Source: Symsagittifera roscoffensis (taxonomy: Eukaryota > Xenacoelomorpha > Acoela > Convolutidae). Taken from it: a stretch of DNA of 64,000 nucleotides. A program made the position numbers and the translations under genes. Location of the stretch: contig NC_087067.1 of assembly GCF_963678635.1 (NCBI RefSeq), forward strand, positions 57,516,388-57,580,387, read 5' to 3'. Positions within the stretch are counted from its first letter, which is position 1. Each line of letters begins with the position of its first letter. Shown here in pieces: positions 44,744 to 55,432 of the stretch. The notes under the pieces are model-generated. The model made no database searches and was not told the DNA's origin. It was given only the letters and a program-made list of their open reading frames with translations.

Positions 44744-45490
44744 AAATTGGAAAACGTGACAGATAATCCACTATTCCCAGTTTACAACCAGAAATATGAA
44801 AAATATCGATTTCAAAAGGCAATAATCTATCTGCCCATCTAGTTAAACGTGATTGATGGGTCTTGTTACCCCTATTTGTCTTGAGAGCCGAGATAATCGC
44901 ATATGACCTGTGAGGACAACAAAATGATTCCCCAATAGACAATTGCGCAAATGCTCACTTGACCACACACTAGCGAGAAGCTCCAATTCATTTGTACTGT
45001 ACTTCTTTTCCTGGTCAATGAGGAAACGCGAAGCAAATGTAAGGGGGACCCAAACATCCCCTTCTACTTCCTGCTCTAAAGCCACTCCCAGACCACTATG
45101 ACTAGTATCACATTTTACTGGAGTATTACGATTTTGGTCATAATGGAACATCTTTGTGATATTTGGGATCAATTGTAGAATATTCACAAAAGCCGATTGT
45201 TGATCCTCCCCCCACACAAACATGCCTCTTTTGTTACTCGCTTTCAACGAGGGGCGGAGTTGGTCCGATAAAACCTGAAGATTCGGCAGAAATCGTTGTA
45301 AATGGTTGAGAATGCCCATAAAAGAACGAAGTTGTTTTAACGACTTAGGAGGCTCAAGAGCTAATACCGCATCGATTTTGGAACGTTTCGGTTTATAGCC
45401 TTCTGAATCATTATCATAACCCAACCAAGAAAGCTGATTCGTCGCATTTCGATAATTTAAGCGCAAAACATTCTTCGTCCAGTCGGGCAA
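44715..45490 (-). pseudogene. Gypsy RT thumb and RNase H
   Basis: Two overlapping frames. 44843-45490 contains SKIDAVLALEPPKSLKQLRSFM-type RT connection sequence, LGYDNDSEG, RSFMGILNHLQRFLPNL and the RNase H start KCDTSHSGLGVALEQ. 44715-44942 gives TNRGNKTHQSRLTRWADRL and SGCKLGIVDYLSRFP, the RNase H end. A frame change lies near 44900. Confidence 0.85.
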
Positions 45491-46169
45491 ACACTTTATC
45501 CACCAGAATATTGTGATCCACTACTGATCCTTTCGAAACTATTAGGTTATCATCCAAGATACAGAAAACTCCTGATAAACCTTGAAAAGTATTATCCATT
45601 GCTTTTTGGAACACTTTAGGCTTATCTGTTAGCCCATAAAAGCCAGTCTTAAACCGGTACGTGCCGGTTTGTTCCCCACAAACTATATTAAAGTTGCACT
45701 GACGACTAACTTCATCACTGAGCGGAATCTGACTAAAGGCAAATTTCAAATCCAACGACGTGAACCAAACATCGCTAACCTTGTCCGACGTAATAATCTG
45801 GGCTGCTGAGTCCAACAATTCCAATAAGTTCGGCATCTGATATTGATTCTTATGTATCTGATCGTTCATGGGCATCCAAAGCCAATTTAACTGACCATCT
45901 TTCTTAGCCGTAATTATGATCGGAGATATGAAATGTTCACTTGTAATTTTATTAACCTTGACAATGTGACCTTCTTGAAACAAATTCCAAATTTTCGACG
46001 CCAACTTTATCTTGAATATGCACTGGAACCCGCCTTCCTTTTTCTTGAATTGGAGTGAGTGGTGACTTGAAAGTAGAGAAAATTTGATGATTTTTGGCTC
46101 TACCAATGCGAGAAACGACATGTTGATACTTTTGTTGGAAATGTAATTTCCAAGATTCCGACGTCTCAT
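45414..46169 (-). pseudogene. Gypsy reverse transcriptase, active site altered
   Basis: Contains SLDLKFAFSQIPLS (first catalytic Asp), GTYRFKTGFYGLTDKP and CILDDNLIVSKGS, where the usual F/Y-x-DD box reads ILDD. Upstream, the usual DAR-P-x-N motif reads WMPMNDQIHKNQYQMPN. These changes and a shift near 45480 show decay. Order and spacing otherwise fit Ty3 RT. Confidence 0.88.
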
Positions 46170-46560
46170 TCGTGTTTGACTGAGATACTTGGCCCACCAA
46201 AGGCCTTTCTGGTCTAACTTGCGTAGTTCTCACCCCCAACTGGGACTGCAAATCTAACCCTAATAGACAACGTGTACGATTTTCCGAAAAGAGAAATTTT
46301 CCAGATTTTACATGCCATCCCAATGACGATACATCGACTATCACTGTTCCAATCAGTTCAATTCTCTTCCTGTTATAGTCCACATATACCGTGTCTATTG
46401 GACACATTCCTGTTCACTAAAAACCTTGGCTGAAGGCGCTGACTTCACCATATAATCTGCTGTCCTATTATTTACAAAAGAAGCAGGACTTCCAGTATCA
46501 ACTGTAGCTTTGAAAAACGTTTTGCCGCAACGAAGTGTTATCTGAAATTACCCGTAGCAG
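45952..46560 (-). pseudogene. Gypsy aspartic protease region
   Basis: Minus-strand reading at 46488-46499 gives ATVDTGSPASFVNNRTADYM with an intact DTG catalytic triplet. A stop soon after, at about 46430, breaks it. The continuing frame (45952-46407) includes ELIGTVIVDVSSLGWHV and RCLLGLDLQSQLGV, the psi-loop LLG-D motif of retropepsins. So the domain is complete in content but split. Confidence 0.8.
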
Positions 46561-46641
46561 CATTAACCACTTCCAATTTCTTCACTGACTCAATAGAGTT
46601 TCTCGACTCTTCTACCAAACCGACAAAACTGCAAATTCTGA

Positions 46642-47055
46642 TCAACAGTCAGATGTGATGAAATTACAATTTTCTTTTGTAGTTTCATCTGACTCAACTT
46701 CTACATTCGCTACATTTTCGGAATTGCAACATTTGGCGAAATGTCCCTTTTTAAAACAATTCCGACAAGTTACATTTCTGGCTGGACAATTTTGTTTATG
46801 ATTTGACGAAAACCTTTTTCCACAGAAGTAACATAATTTCGCTTTCTCCGTGTTAGCTTTACCTTTCGATTTATTATTTTGTTCTCGATTGATTCTATCC
46901 GACAACTTCTTCCCTTGCACAAAAAATGTCGGCTCCTGTCTGATATGTGTACTCTGAGCCGAGTTGGATCCTGAATGGGAAAAACTGCCCATCGCTGAGG
47001 AACTTCCGAATTGCTTTTGCAGATCAGTGGCCGTTTGGGCTCCTTTCTGCTGCAA
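46642..47055 (-). pseudogene. Gypsy gag nucleocapsid with zinc knuckles
   Basis: 137 codons. The motif CYFCGKRFSSNHKQNCPA is a C-x2-C-x8-H-x3-C knuckle, and CRNCFKKGHFAKCC is a canonical CX2CX4HX4C knuckle; both bind RNA. A Ser/Gln-rich region precedes. It joins the capsid to its right (47056-47414) through a stop at about 47080. Confidence 0.87.
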
Positions 47056-47414
47056 TAACGCTGATTGTAACGTTTCTTAGGGAGTAGTCCCCGGACGAAT
47101 ACAAAATTCTCTATGAATATCTTTATACCTCATTTTTGCAATAAAGATGTCTCTCACGACTTCTGTCTCCTGATCAATCGTCCAACCAAAAGGTCCGCTT
47201 TGCCCGTAAGACGCAAATAGAAAGCCTCCAAACTTTCTCGTTCAGTATGCACGGCATTGTAAAATTGCAAACGTTCGATTATGTAGTTTTTCTCCTTTCT
47301 GAAGAAAAGAACACAGTATTCCGCACGTGGATAGCTTTGGAGAACACGTTTCCTTCCTTCTGAGCCAAGAGAGAAGAATAAACGAGGTTTAACTCGCTGT
47401 TCGACTTCGTAAAA

Positions 47415-47759
47415 TTACACACCTGGTGCTACTCTGGGGCCTTTCGCCCGGCGTTCCTCATTCATCTCAGCCACTCTGCGAGCAGCTGCATCATTCCTTG
47501 CAATGCGGTTTGCTATTGCCACTGCGTCTTCATCAGATCCCACAGCCTCTGGTTTTTGAACATGGTCATCGTGTACCACACCTGGCGGTTTTAGTAGTTC
47601 ACGAGGATCACACCTTTCCCTCAGGGTGATTGCCAAATTGAATTGTCCTATCCATGAATCCCAACTACTGGGTGGATCGGCTGTTGGCCTGTGCCAGAAA
47701 ACTGGAACACCTAACAGGTCAGTCCGGTCGTCTGAGACTGCAACTGCTGGCTGCGCCAT
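47415..47759 (-). CDS. Gypsy gag amino end, start codon over LTR/PBS junction
   Basis: The frame begins MAQPAVAVSDDRTD at an ATG whose A (47759) is the last base of the 5' LTR and whose TG are the first two bases of the PBS. It continues with WHRPTADPPSSWDSWIGQFN, a Ty3 gag signature, and ends with an Ala/Arg/Glu-rich region and a stop at 47415. Upstream in-frame Met codons exist in the LTR (47804), so an LTR-internal start is possible. Confidence 0.75.
   Translation of the reverse strand: MAQPAVAVSDDRTDLLGVPVFWHRPTADPPSSWDSWIGQFNLAITLRERCDPRELLKPPGVVHDDHVQKPEAVGSDEDAVAIANRIARNDAAARRVAEMNEERRAKGPRVAPGV
47741..47758 (-). other. Primer-binding site of Ty3/Gypsy element
   Basis: TGGCGCAGCCAGCAGTTG directly follows the CA end of the 5' LTR. 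TGG is expected opposite the CCA end of a primer tRNA; the tRNA is not identified. Confidence 0.75.
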
Positions 47760-48002
47760 GTGAAAGCTTAAGGAAAGAAGAGTTCTAGCCAAGACTGAAT
47801 TCATCTTGTTAAATAAATAATAAAAAAGATGTAAATAATGTCATGACAATTAAATGCTATCTTTCATAAGTTGATTAGAGAGTGAAAGAATAAGCTTGTT
47901 TAAAATTAGACCGTGGATTGACGGATCGATAGCGACCTTGAAAACCAATAATAGATTAACAGTCTAGAATAGAATGACGTCATAGAACAACACATTTAAA
48001 CA
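47759..48002 (-). repeat. Ty3/Gypsy 5' LTR, shared with upstream copy
   Basis: 244 bp with TG..CA ends. It serves as 5' LTR for 41829-48002 and as 3' LTR for the truncated copy on its right (48003-48779). Confidence 0.88.
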
Positions 48003-48779
48003 GCACCGCACCAAATTTGCCCCTCTAGAGAAAATTCAAATGGTTTATTTGAAATTTTCTTTAATAATAACAACAATAACAATAATCTGACCTGCAGAAA
48101 CGAAAACTCCACAAAAAACAAGTATAGCACTAAGAGGAGTTTTGATAAATGTACTGATAAATGAAATTAAATGACGAGAGAGATTAAATGGCAAGAGAAT
48201 TTACTTTTCGGTACGTCGTAGCGGGTTATCTGATGAGTTGATACTAGGGAATCGAGTAAACTTCCTACTAAATCCTTCGGCCTCATTAGGAGAAGTAACC
48301 CTGGATTGCCCCACTTGAAGATCTGGCTCTTGACTGACCATGGCAAAGCGGACCTTTTTGTCCGGCGATACTGGAATTGAAGGAGACGGCAAAGATGAAT
48401 GAACAAAATTCACAGAATGTCTAATCGGGCTGCCATAGAATGGCGTTTGCTTTTTGCGACGAGATGATACTCGATGCCGAAGAAATATTCCCATCCGGAT
48501 CCGAACTAAAACCTGACATATCACGATTGGGAGGGCAAGATGATGCCAAAGTTGAAGAAGAACACTCCTGCAATTTCGGGACAGACGACTCATCGTCGGA
48601 GGAGACAGGTATCAAATCCGGGCATGTGAGAAGCTTATCTTTAGTAGGAGAAGATGTTTTCGATTTTATACTGATAGATACATCCGCCAATTGATTTCCC
48701 GGGGTAGATGAAGAAACCGTCATATCGACCACCGGAGTAGAATCCTGAGGAATAGGGATATACTGAATTCCTGGGCCTC
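48003..48779 (-). mobile_element. 3' end of a second Gypsy copy, truncated
   Basis: Nearly identical to 42073-42848, including the Ser/Pro-rich tail (VPKLQECSSSTLASSCPP in place of VPKLQKRSSSNLASSCPP). The match stops at CCTGGGCCTCC; beyond lies unrelated sequence. Together with the adjoining LTR this is a tandem arrangement LTR-element-LTR-partial element. Confidence 0.85.
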
Positions 48780-49351
48780 CAGGTTTGGTTTGGTTTTTGA
48801 AGTTTCGTCTAATTTCGAGCAAGTACAGCGATCGAGTAACATTTGTTGATTATGAAAATTAAAAATAAAGACTAAAAAAATTTTTTAATAGAAGTAAGCT
48901 TCAAGTAGCTCTTTTCTGGCAACTTTTTTTCAAAAATATTTTAAGTGCAAAACATTGAAAAAAAAAATTTTTGGGAATTTTTTTCATTTTTTCTTTCACT
49001 GGATTCGTTTATCTCTAATTCACTGATTTTCTACGCATTTGTATAGTTGTATCATCACACGACGTACCAAAAAAACACTAAGCCTTTTTTATGCAAATTG
49101 GGTCGGAACATTTTGTGCTACTTGCACAGCAACCTGCTATTCTTGTTATTTATGGGAATTTCATGGCTTACAGTCCTCCATATTGCAATTAAAATTTTTG
49201 CTCAAGAATAAAGTTCAGTCCAAAGAAGGGGGTCGAGTTGCTTATGCGAGTTGCTTATGTCTATAATTCTATATATCAGAGCGGCTTTTGGGCTGCCGAA
49301 GAAATTTATTGTTCCAAGTAAAACAAAAAGCTGTGCTATTATTGCTTTTAG

Positions 49352-49636
49352 CTGTATTTGAAACTCTGATCAAATTCACGGATGTCAGCTGCAGGCTTCT
49401 GCTGTTTTTCTCCTACATACTGGTGTACAACCTGATGTCCATTCTGGTCTCAATTGACCGAATGATTGCAGTAGGGGCAACAAGTGGAATATGGTACAAA
49501 CAAAAGTGCACCCAAAAGACAGCTTGGATTCCTATTTCGATGGTCGTGCTACTGCTCCTCGTCACAGGGGCTCCAATCCCGATTTGCGCAACTGTCGCAA
49601 ATATTGGAGGCATGGCTACCCTTAATTTTTTCAAAG
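49352..49636 (+). CDS. Class A GPCR-like receptor, exon 2 (TM3-TM4)
   Basis: Acceptor TTGCTTTTAG (AG 49350-49351), donor AAAG|GTGTGA (GT at 49637). The exon encodes FTDVSCRLLLFFSYILVYN: a Cys at the extracellular start of TM3 (3.25) for the disulphide, then LVSIDRMIAV, the DRY-like motif (here DRM) that couples to G proteins. TM4 contains the conserved Trp (KTAWIPISMVVLLLLVTGAP). Phases match exon 1 (1+2 nt) and exon 3 (1+2 nt). The stretch from the TM2 Asp to the TM3 Cys is about 12 residues shorter than usual, so a small exon or different acceptor may be missing. Confidence 0.75.
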
Positions 49637-49734
49637 GTGTGAAAGATTCTGCCTTAAAGAATAAAAGCCCTAAAATAGCAAGTTAAAGGCAATAAGGCTT
49701 CAATGAACGTCTCAAACTGAAGTGTATGAATTCA

Positions 49735-50070
49735 GGGACCAATTTAGGGAGAACCGGACGCCCTCCCTCCCACATCTAAGGGATTCGAGCTACTGCCGAC
49801 TGAAAGGTCCCCTTTTTGGTACTATTTTAAGACATCCATTTTGGGCAGACAGACACAAAATTTTTTCTCAAAGCGCCTGTGGCGCCGGCGTATACTAATT
49901 TTGATGAGGGAGAGCGCGCCTAAAAAAGGCGATTTTTTGGTCATTTTTTTTCCAAAGTTGCCTAAAAACGCCTTTCTGCTTTTTTAGCTTGCCTGTTTTT
50001 TTCCAAAAATTTTTAGGTAATTTTAGAACGTTTTTTTTCAGCGCTCGTCAGCCCTTCCCACCCTTCTTAA
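49735..50070. repeat. GGCGCC dispersed repeat copy in GPCR intron 2
   Basis: Blocks GGGATTCGAGCTACTGCCGA, CCATTTTGGGCAGACAGAC, GCGCCTGTGGCGCCGGCG and GGAGAGCGCGCC match the family at 15840 and 25650. Confidence 0.7.
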
Positions 50071-50255
50071 AAATTAGTAAATTTTTACGCCCAAGACGTC
50101 TTTGAAATTGTTTTGTATAAGTCTGCAAAAACTGGATATTTTTGAATAGTAACCTTTGGGTGGTCAGAGGCTCAAACTCTTGATAGAGAAGAGCGTCAAG
50201 CCCCCCCCCCCCACCAATAGAACAGAACAAAAGTTAACAAATGTTTCAAGATTTG

Positions 50256-51518
50256 CCCGGGTCGAGGTCCCAGACTCATGTCCAGACTTTCGCGACAAAG
50301 TTTTGGCATGTCCAGACTTTCCAGGCCAAAATCAGGGATTTCCAGACTCTTGTGACCAAAACTGGGCATTTCCAGACTTTCGCGACCATGATGATCCCTC
50401 GTGACTTAAGCGACCGAAACGGAGTGGCGCGACCAAAATATCGCGACTCAGTATAAGTATGTCCAGACTTTTGCGACCGAATAACTCAGTTGCGACCAAG
50501 CTCGGCCAATTCCAGACTTTCCAGACCGAGATTGAGACGGCGCGTCTTTCCAGACCAACATGGAGATGGCGCGACTAAGGAAAAGTTTTCGGGGCTTCCG
50601 CGTCCGATGTGGAGACGGCGCGACTTTCGCGACCAAAGTGGATACGGCGCGACTCCGGAAATGGCGCGATCAAAAACTTCACGTTCAAGACTTTCGCTAC
50701 CGAGGTGGAGACGGCGCGACTTTCCAGACCGAGGCGGAGACAGCGCGACCAAGAACCAACTCTTCGCGACCGTGGTGGAAGCGGCGTGATGTTCGCGTTC
50801 AGAGTTGAAAAGGCGCAATTTTCCAGACCAAGGCGGAGGCGGCGCGGCTTTACAGAACAAGGCGAAGATGGAGCGAATTTTCAGACCAAGGCGGAGACGG
50901 CGCGACCAAGAACACATTCTTCGCGACCGTAGAGGAAGCGGCACGACTTTCGCGTTCACAGTGGGGACGGCGCGTCAGAAAAAAGGTAGCGGCGCGATTT
51001 CGAGACGATGGCGAAGACGACGAGTATTTTTAGACCGAGGCGGAAACGGCGCGACCAAAAAGTTGCCAGAATTCAGCAATCAGAGTGTTGACGGCCCAGA
51101 TCAAGGTAGATACGGCGCGACCAAGAAGACATTCTTCGAGACCGTAGAGGAAGCGGCGCGACTTTCGCGTTCAGAGCGGAGACGGCGCGACTTTCTAGAC
51201 CTAGTTGGAGACGGCGCGACCAAAAATCACTTCCTCGCAACCAAAGCGGAGACGGCGCGACTTTCCAGACCACGCCGGAGACGGCGCGACCCGTGTCCAG
51301 ACGTTCGCGACCAGAATTCGGTATGTCAAGACTTTCGCGACCCATGTCCAGACTTTCGCGGACAAATTTTGGTATGTCCAGACTTTCGCAGCCCACGGCG
51401 CGACTCATGTCCAGACTTTCTGGTCTCAAACTCGCGGCGCGACTGTGCAGTTTGGGTCTAAATCCGGATGTGGGGCGAACCTTAAAGTCTGAACATGAGT
51501 CTGGGACCTCGACCCGGG
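50256..51518. mobile_element. GC-rich minisatellite bounded by 35 bp inverted repeats
   Basis: The ends 50256-50290 (CCCGGGTCGAGGTCCCAGAC..) and 51484-51518 are reverse complements with one mismatch in 35. The interior is an array of 29-30 bp units built around GGAGACGGCGCGACTTTC and CGCGACCAAA, plus TCCAGACTTTCGCGAC units near both ends. Longer units recur (CCAAGAA..CTTCGCGACCGT at about 50751, 50909, 51120). Arg-rich open frames across it are a by-product of the repeat. It lies in GPCR intron 2 and is far richer in GC than its surroundings. No target duplication was seen. Confidence 0.8.
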
Positions 51519-54232
51519 TCATAATATGTAACAAATTCCGAAGATGTCTGAAACTAAATTGTCTATCAACTGTCCAGTCGCAAAAGTTTCAATTCCTGTA
51601 GAGATCGAAAAAATCCATACTCGGAAGCTGTTTAAAAACTTTTGACAACGGACCTCAAAACAAATATCTAACGCATGTATGTTTTCATCATCCAACATGC
51701 TAAATCATACCCCAACAAAATAATGCGAACCCGTAAAAGTAGGTAGTGTGGTCAATACTACGTTGAAGTACTACAGAGTATTATGCTAGCAAAACTAGGT
51801 ACGCCGGACAAAGCGCTTGCTAATAATATAGAATCCTTTCTTCTTCCTATTTTAGAAAGTAAATATAAAATTCGCTCGAAAATATTTTATTAGAAAAGAA
51901 GTTAGTATGAATTTACTGCAAGTTGCCTTTAGACTCGGTATTCATTATAAAGGTGGGATTTGAGGTTTTTTGACTGAGAATGGATAGAATTTTATTGAAA
52001 AGGGTTGGTGTGGCTGACTAGAATATTGTGGGTATTTTGTTAAAAATTGTTGGAATGAATTTCAGTAGTTTTTAGTTTTTATTTATACTCAATTGGGAAA
52101 TCTCCCAAATTGTCATAGCAAATAAGAAATTATTTTTTAACTTCGTAATCTCTCGTGAATGTTATATGTGTGTTCAAATTTTACGAGATGAGTCGTTCGT
52201 TATTCGTCTTTTACGAGAGGAATTGTTATTATTCGCATTTAACGAGAATAGTAGTTTTATTTCCAATACTTACACGTTATAAGAGTTATTCCAATTGCTT
52301 TTCTATTCCTTTTGCAAAGGGATAAAAACAAATTTATTTTATGGTGACGGCGGCGTCACGCTTTGTGAGCGCAATAAAATTTATGTTTCTGTTTCAATTT
52401 GAAAACAGAACAAGAGGCTCACTCCCTTGATGTTTTGAAACAGCACCGGATTTACTTAACGCTAAAATGGTTTAAATCTCCGCTTCAGGGAACTATTTGC
52501 ATCAAATGGTTAGCATCTAAACCATTATTGAGCAATTAGGTTTTTAGAATGGCAGCTTTACTTTTCGATTTGTTTTCCTCCCCAAATTAATCACTCTTCG
52601 GACCACTTTTTCGGGCTTCAACGAACACCTGCTGACTACGGTATAACAAAGCCCGAGGTTGATCAGTTGCGACATTGCGGCAAACTAGGCAAAAACTGAA
52701 CTTCTAATGTAATATCGGATAGTATTCTCTAAACTGGCCCGGGTATCAGACCCTTATTGTATCATAATACCAGTTATCCTTGCACTCAAAAGTTTTCCAC
52801 AATACTTTACAAAGTCCGACCTTGCAAAGAAGCGTTCCAAAATTAGAACTACTAGCTGACCTGATGTTCAGACAGCCTGCAGTTCAAATTTTTAAAACCA
52901 GAATGCAGATACATGAATTGCTATGCAGCTTAAAAAATTGGAAACATTCACCCAATAAACGCTTAGCCGGGAACCAAATAAAATTATTACAAAATTGTGG
53001 CTGAAACAAGCCTGATTGATAACTCAGCAAAACCACGGAAAAAAAACAAACAAAACAACAATTAGCACTAGGACAGGCTAATCAGCTAATTGATTTCTCC
53101 AGACTTTGAGATTGGCAACAAATAGTCCTCGTAACTACGAGTTTGATTTTTGAAGTTATCCTTGAAAATCTTTAAAACAGACAACTGCATAAAAATAAGA
53201 GACTAAGCTACTGCCTTCTGGCAACTCTTTGTACTTTGTCTGCGCGCACAAGCAAATCCGCCGGGAGCCAATCAATTTTAATGAAACCGCAATTAGAAAG
53301 TACAAATCTGCAGTCTGCGCTTTACTTTTTATCATGTGGGAACTACTCTTTTCGATGCTTAAGCGAGCGTTTTCACTTACCTTCAGTACTGATAGTTTAT
53401 ATGGAGTTGTGTTTGCTCCCAGTGAAACCGAGCCGAGGCAGCGCCAGTTCTTTTTTCATGTCCAATAACACATGTCAGCAATGACATTGATGAAGACCCG
53501 TCTCTGACATCCAAACCTTTTCTGATAGGTCTACTATTTGTCTTAACTCAAGCATCAGTCTTCGATCGAGCATCTTCTCATAAAAAACTGTCAAATAAGT
53601 CCAGGAAACAATGGCTCCAGGAGACCACCTCCTAATACTTGACAAATTTACTGATCGAGGAGGCATCTAGTTATTACATCAAGAGCCACAAATTGATAAT
53701 GGGTCAGATGGCATCGCTCGCTTTTTAGCAGTACCCAGGAACTTCAACTAGACCTGAGACTTTAAAGTTTGCACTAGTATCTTTTAAAACGGAATTCGAA
53801 GTCTAAGCTCACTAATCTCACCGTGGAAACTGGGCTAGTTCTTTCTCCCATTTGTTATCGGAAACATTAGGACACCCCCAAAGATGTTGACGATCTTCTG
53901 CCGCCCTAACTATTTGAGTTGTATTTAACTTTCCCGCAGTAATTCAAAATGATTATCACTTTTGATGTGAATTACTTTGGATTTTTGTTTCCCAGAATAA
54001 AATTGGGGTGCTGGCTTACAAGTATGATCCCGTTTAGCAGTATGGTCCCAAACAGGCCGAAAAGTTTAAAAAGCAGTTACAAGGTTGATAGAAGACTTAT
54101 AAGGCAAATCTAATGAAGTCATTGTTTTACAAGTCATCTTTTGTTTTATTTTGTTTTCAAAATTGTCACAACTTACATCAATCTAAAAACCTCCATTCTT
54201 ACACCAATTATATCGCTCAAACTCACCGATAG
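51519..54232 (+). other. GPCR intron 2, right part
   Basis: AT-rich, no transposon recognised and no extra exon supported. Short open frames (52780-53004, 53229-53468) have no recognisable domain. An apparent acceptor, ACTCACCGATAG, precedes exon 3. Confidence 0.5.
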
Positions 54233-54549
54233 TGCCGATAACTTGGGATAATTTTTTTCTAAAACCATGTGACCATGCCTCTGATGATGCAGCAACTCTG
54301 GTGTGTGTAACCACAGGTATGCGCTGGTGGACTTACGACACAGTTGTCAAAGCTGGAATTCCCTGCGTACTTTCAGTTGCCTTGACAACAGTGATACTGC
54401 TGGTGAAGATGAGGCAAAGACAGCTGAACAGCAAACGTCGCCGTTCGGACTCCTCAGCTTCGTCGGATAATTCGGTCAAGTTCTCTTTAAAGTTGATATT
54501 AGCACATATGGGGCGACACAAAAAACATACCCCCTGTGTGACTGAATAA
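54233..54549 (+). CDS. Class A GPCR-like receptor, exon 3 (ECL2-TM5-ICL3)
   Basis: Begins after AG at 54231-54232 with 2 nt, matching the 1 nt left by exon 2. It encodes extracellular loop 2 with cysteines (KPCDHASDDAATLVCVTTG), one of which would pair with the TM3 Cys. TM5 follows (GIPCVLSVALTTVILLVKM, with Pro 5.50), then a basic, Ser-rich third intracellular loop (RQRQLNSKRRRSDSSASS). The open frame runs to a TGA/TAA region at 54549; a donor before it is likely but not obvious. TM6-TM7 are not in the window. The polypyrimidine tract of the acceptor is weak. Confidence 0.65.
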
Positions 54550-54685
54550 AAAAAATTACCTACCCAATCCCCCAATAAAGTAAGCAAACTGGTTTTGTTT
54601 GCTTACTTCCATCTTAAGTTTAAACCTGTAAGTTCAATACAAGAAGAAGAAATCCTACTGTCCAGACAATTGGTGGACAATACCG

Positions 54686-55260
54686 AAGAAGTCTTGGGAC
54701 AGTGCAGTCTTGGGACAGTACAGTCTTGGGAAAGTGGTCTTGGGACAGTAGTCTTGGGACAGTACGGTCTTGGGACAGTGGTCTTGGGACAGTGGTCTTG
54801 GGACAGCACAGTCTCGGGACAGTACAGTCTTGGGACAGTGGTCTTGAGACAGTACAGTCTTGGGACGGTGGTCTTGGGACAGTGCAGCCTTGGGAAAGTG
54901 GTCTTGGGACAGTAGTCTTGGGACAGTACGGTCTTGGGACAGTGGTCTTGTGACAGTGGTCTTGGGACAGCACAGTCTCGGGACAGTACAGTCTTGGGAC
55001 AGTGGTCTTGAGACAGTACAGTCTTGGGACGGTGGTCTTGGGACAGTGCAGCCTTGGGAAAGTACAGTCTTGGGACAGTAGTCTTGGGACGGTACAGTCT
55101 TGGGACAGAAGCAGGAAGTACTGGGACAGCACCGAGTAGTCTTGGGACAATACATAGAAGGCTTGCGACAGTACATAGAAGAGTAGGGACAGTACCGGGA
55201 GGTCTTGGGACGGTACAAAAAAGTGGTGTGACGGTACTAAAGGGTCTTAAGACAGGCCGA
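54686..55260 (+). repeat. Minisatellite of GTCTTGGGACAGT units
   Basis: Units of 13 to about 22 bp (GTCTTGGGACAGT, often with TG, TA or CA spacers) fill about 570 bp. A higher-order unit of about 164 bp is repeated at least twice (AAAGTGGTCTTGGGACAGTA at 54731 and 54895). It degenerates toward the right end. The open frames in it are artefacts of the repeat. Confidence 0.9.
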
Positions 55261-55432
55261 AATAACTCATCGCTAAATTAAAAGCGATAGGATTAGTCGG
55301 AACGTTAAATCGCGATAGATCCAATTCTGTTGGGATCACGAATTAGTAATTTTTATTATCAGAAAATTTATCCTTAGAATAGAATTTTGTAAATAGTAAT
55401 ACTGTAAATAGAAGTAATTGTAAAAACAAATC

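Larger units (their letters stand above)
41829..48002 (-). mobile_element. Ty3/Gypsy retrotransposon with both LTRs
   Basis: 6.2 kb on the minus strand inside GPCR intron 1. Two 244 bp LTRs (41829-42072, 47759-48002) begin TGTTTAAATG and end CTTTCACA or GTTTCACA in element sense. A PBS (TGGCGCAGCC..) directly follows the 5' LTR. Between lie gag, CCHC knuckles, a DTGSPAS protease, RT, RNase H, an integrase zinc domain and a carboxyl tail. Frameshifts are frequent and the integrase catalytic core is missing, so it is non-autonomous. Confidence 0.93.

Noticed and set aside
49280-49351. Upstream acceptor (ATATATCAG) for GPCR exon 2, giving a longer exon
   Set aside because: Joining to exon 1 there would create a TAG stop at the junction; the TTGCTTTTAG acceptor gives an open join.
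50486-51534. Long Arg-rich open frames (up to 218 codons) on both strands
   Set aside because: They follow the minisatellite unit and occur in several frames at once, as expected for a repeat without stops; no evidence of a gene.
54595-55281. Several Gly/Trp-rich or Pro-rich frames on both strands
   Set aside because: Translation of the GTCTTGGGACAGT array; an artefact of repetition.
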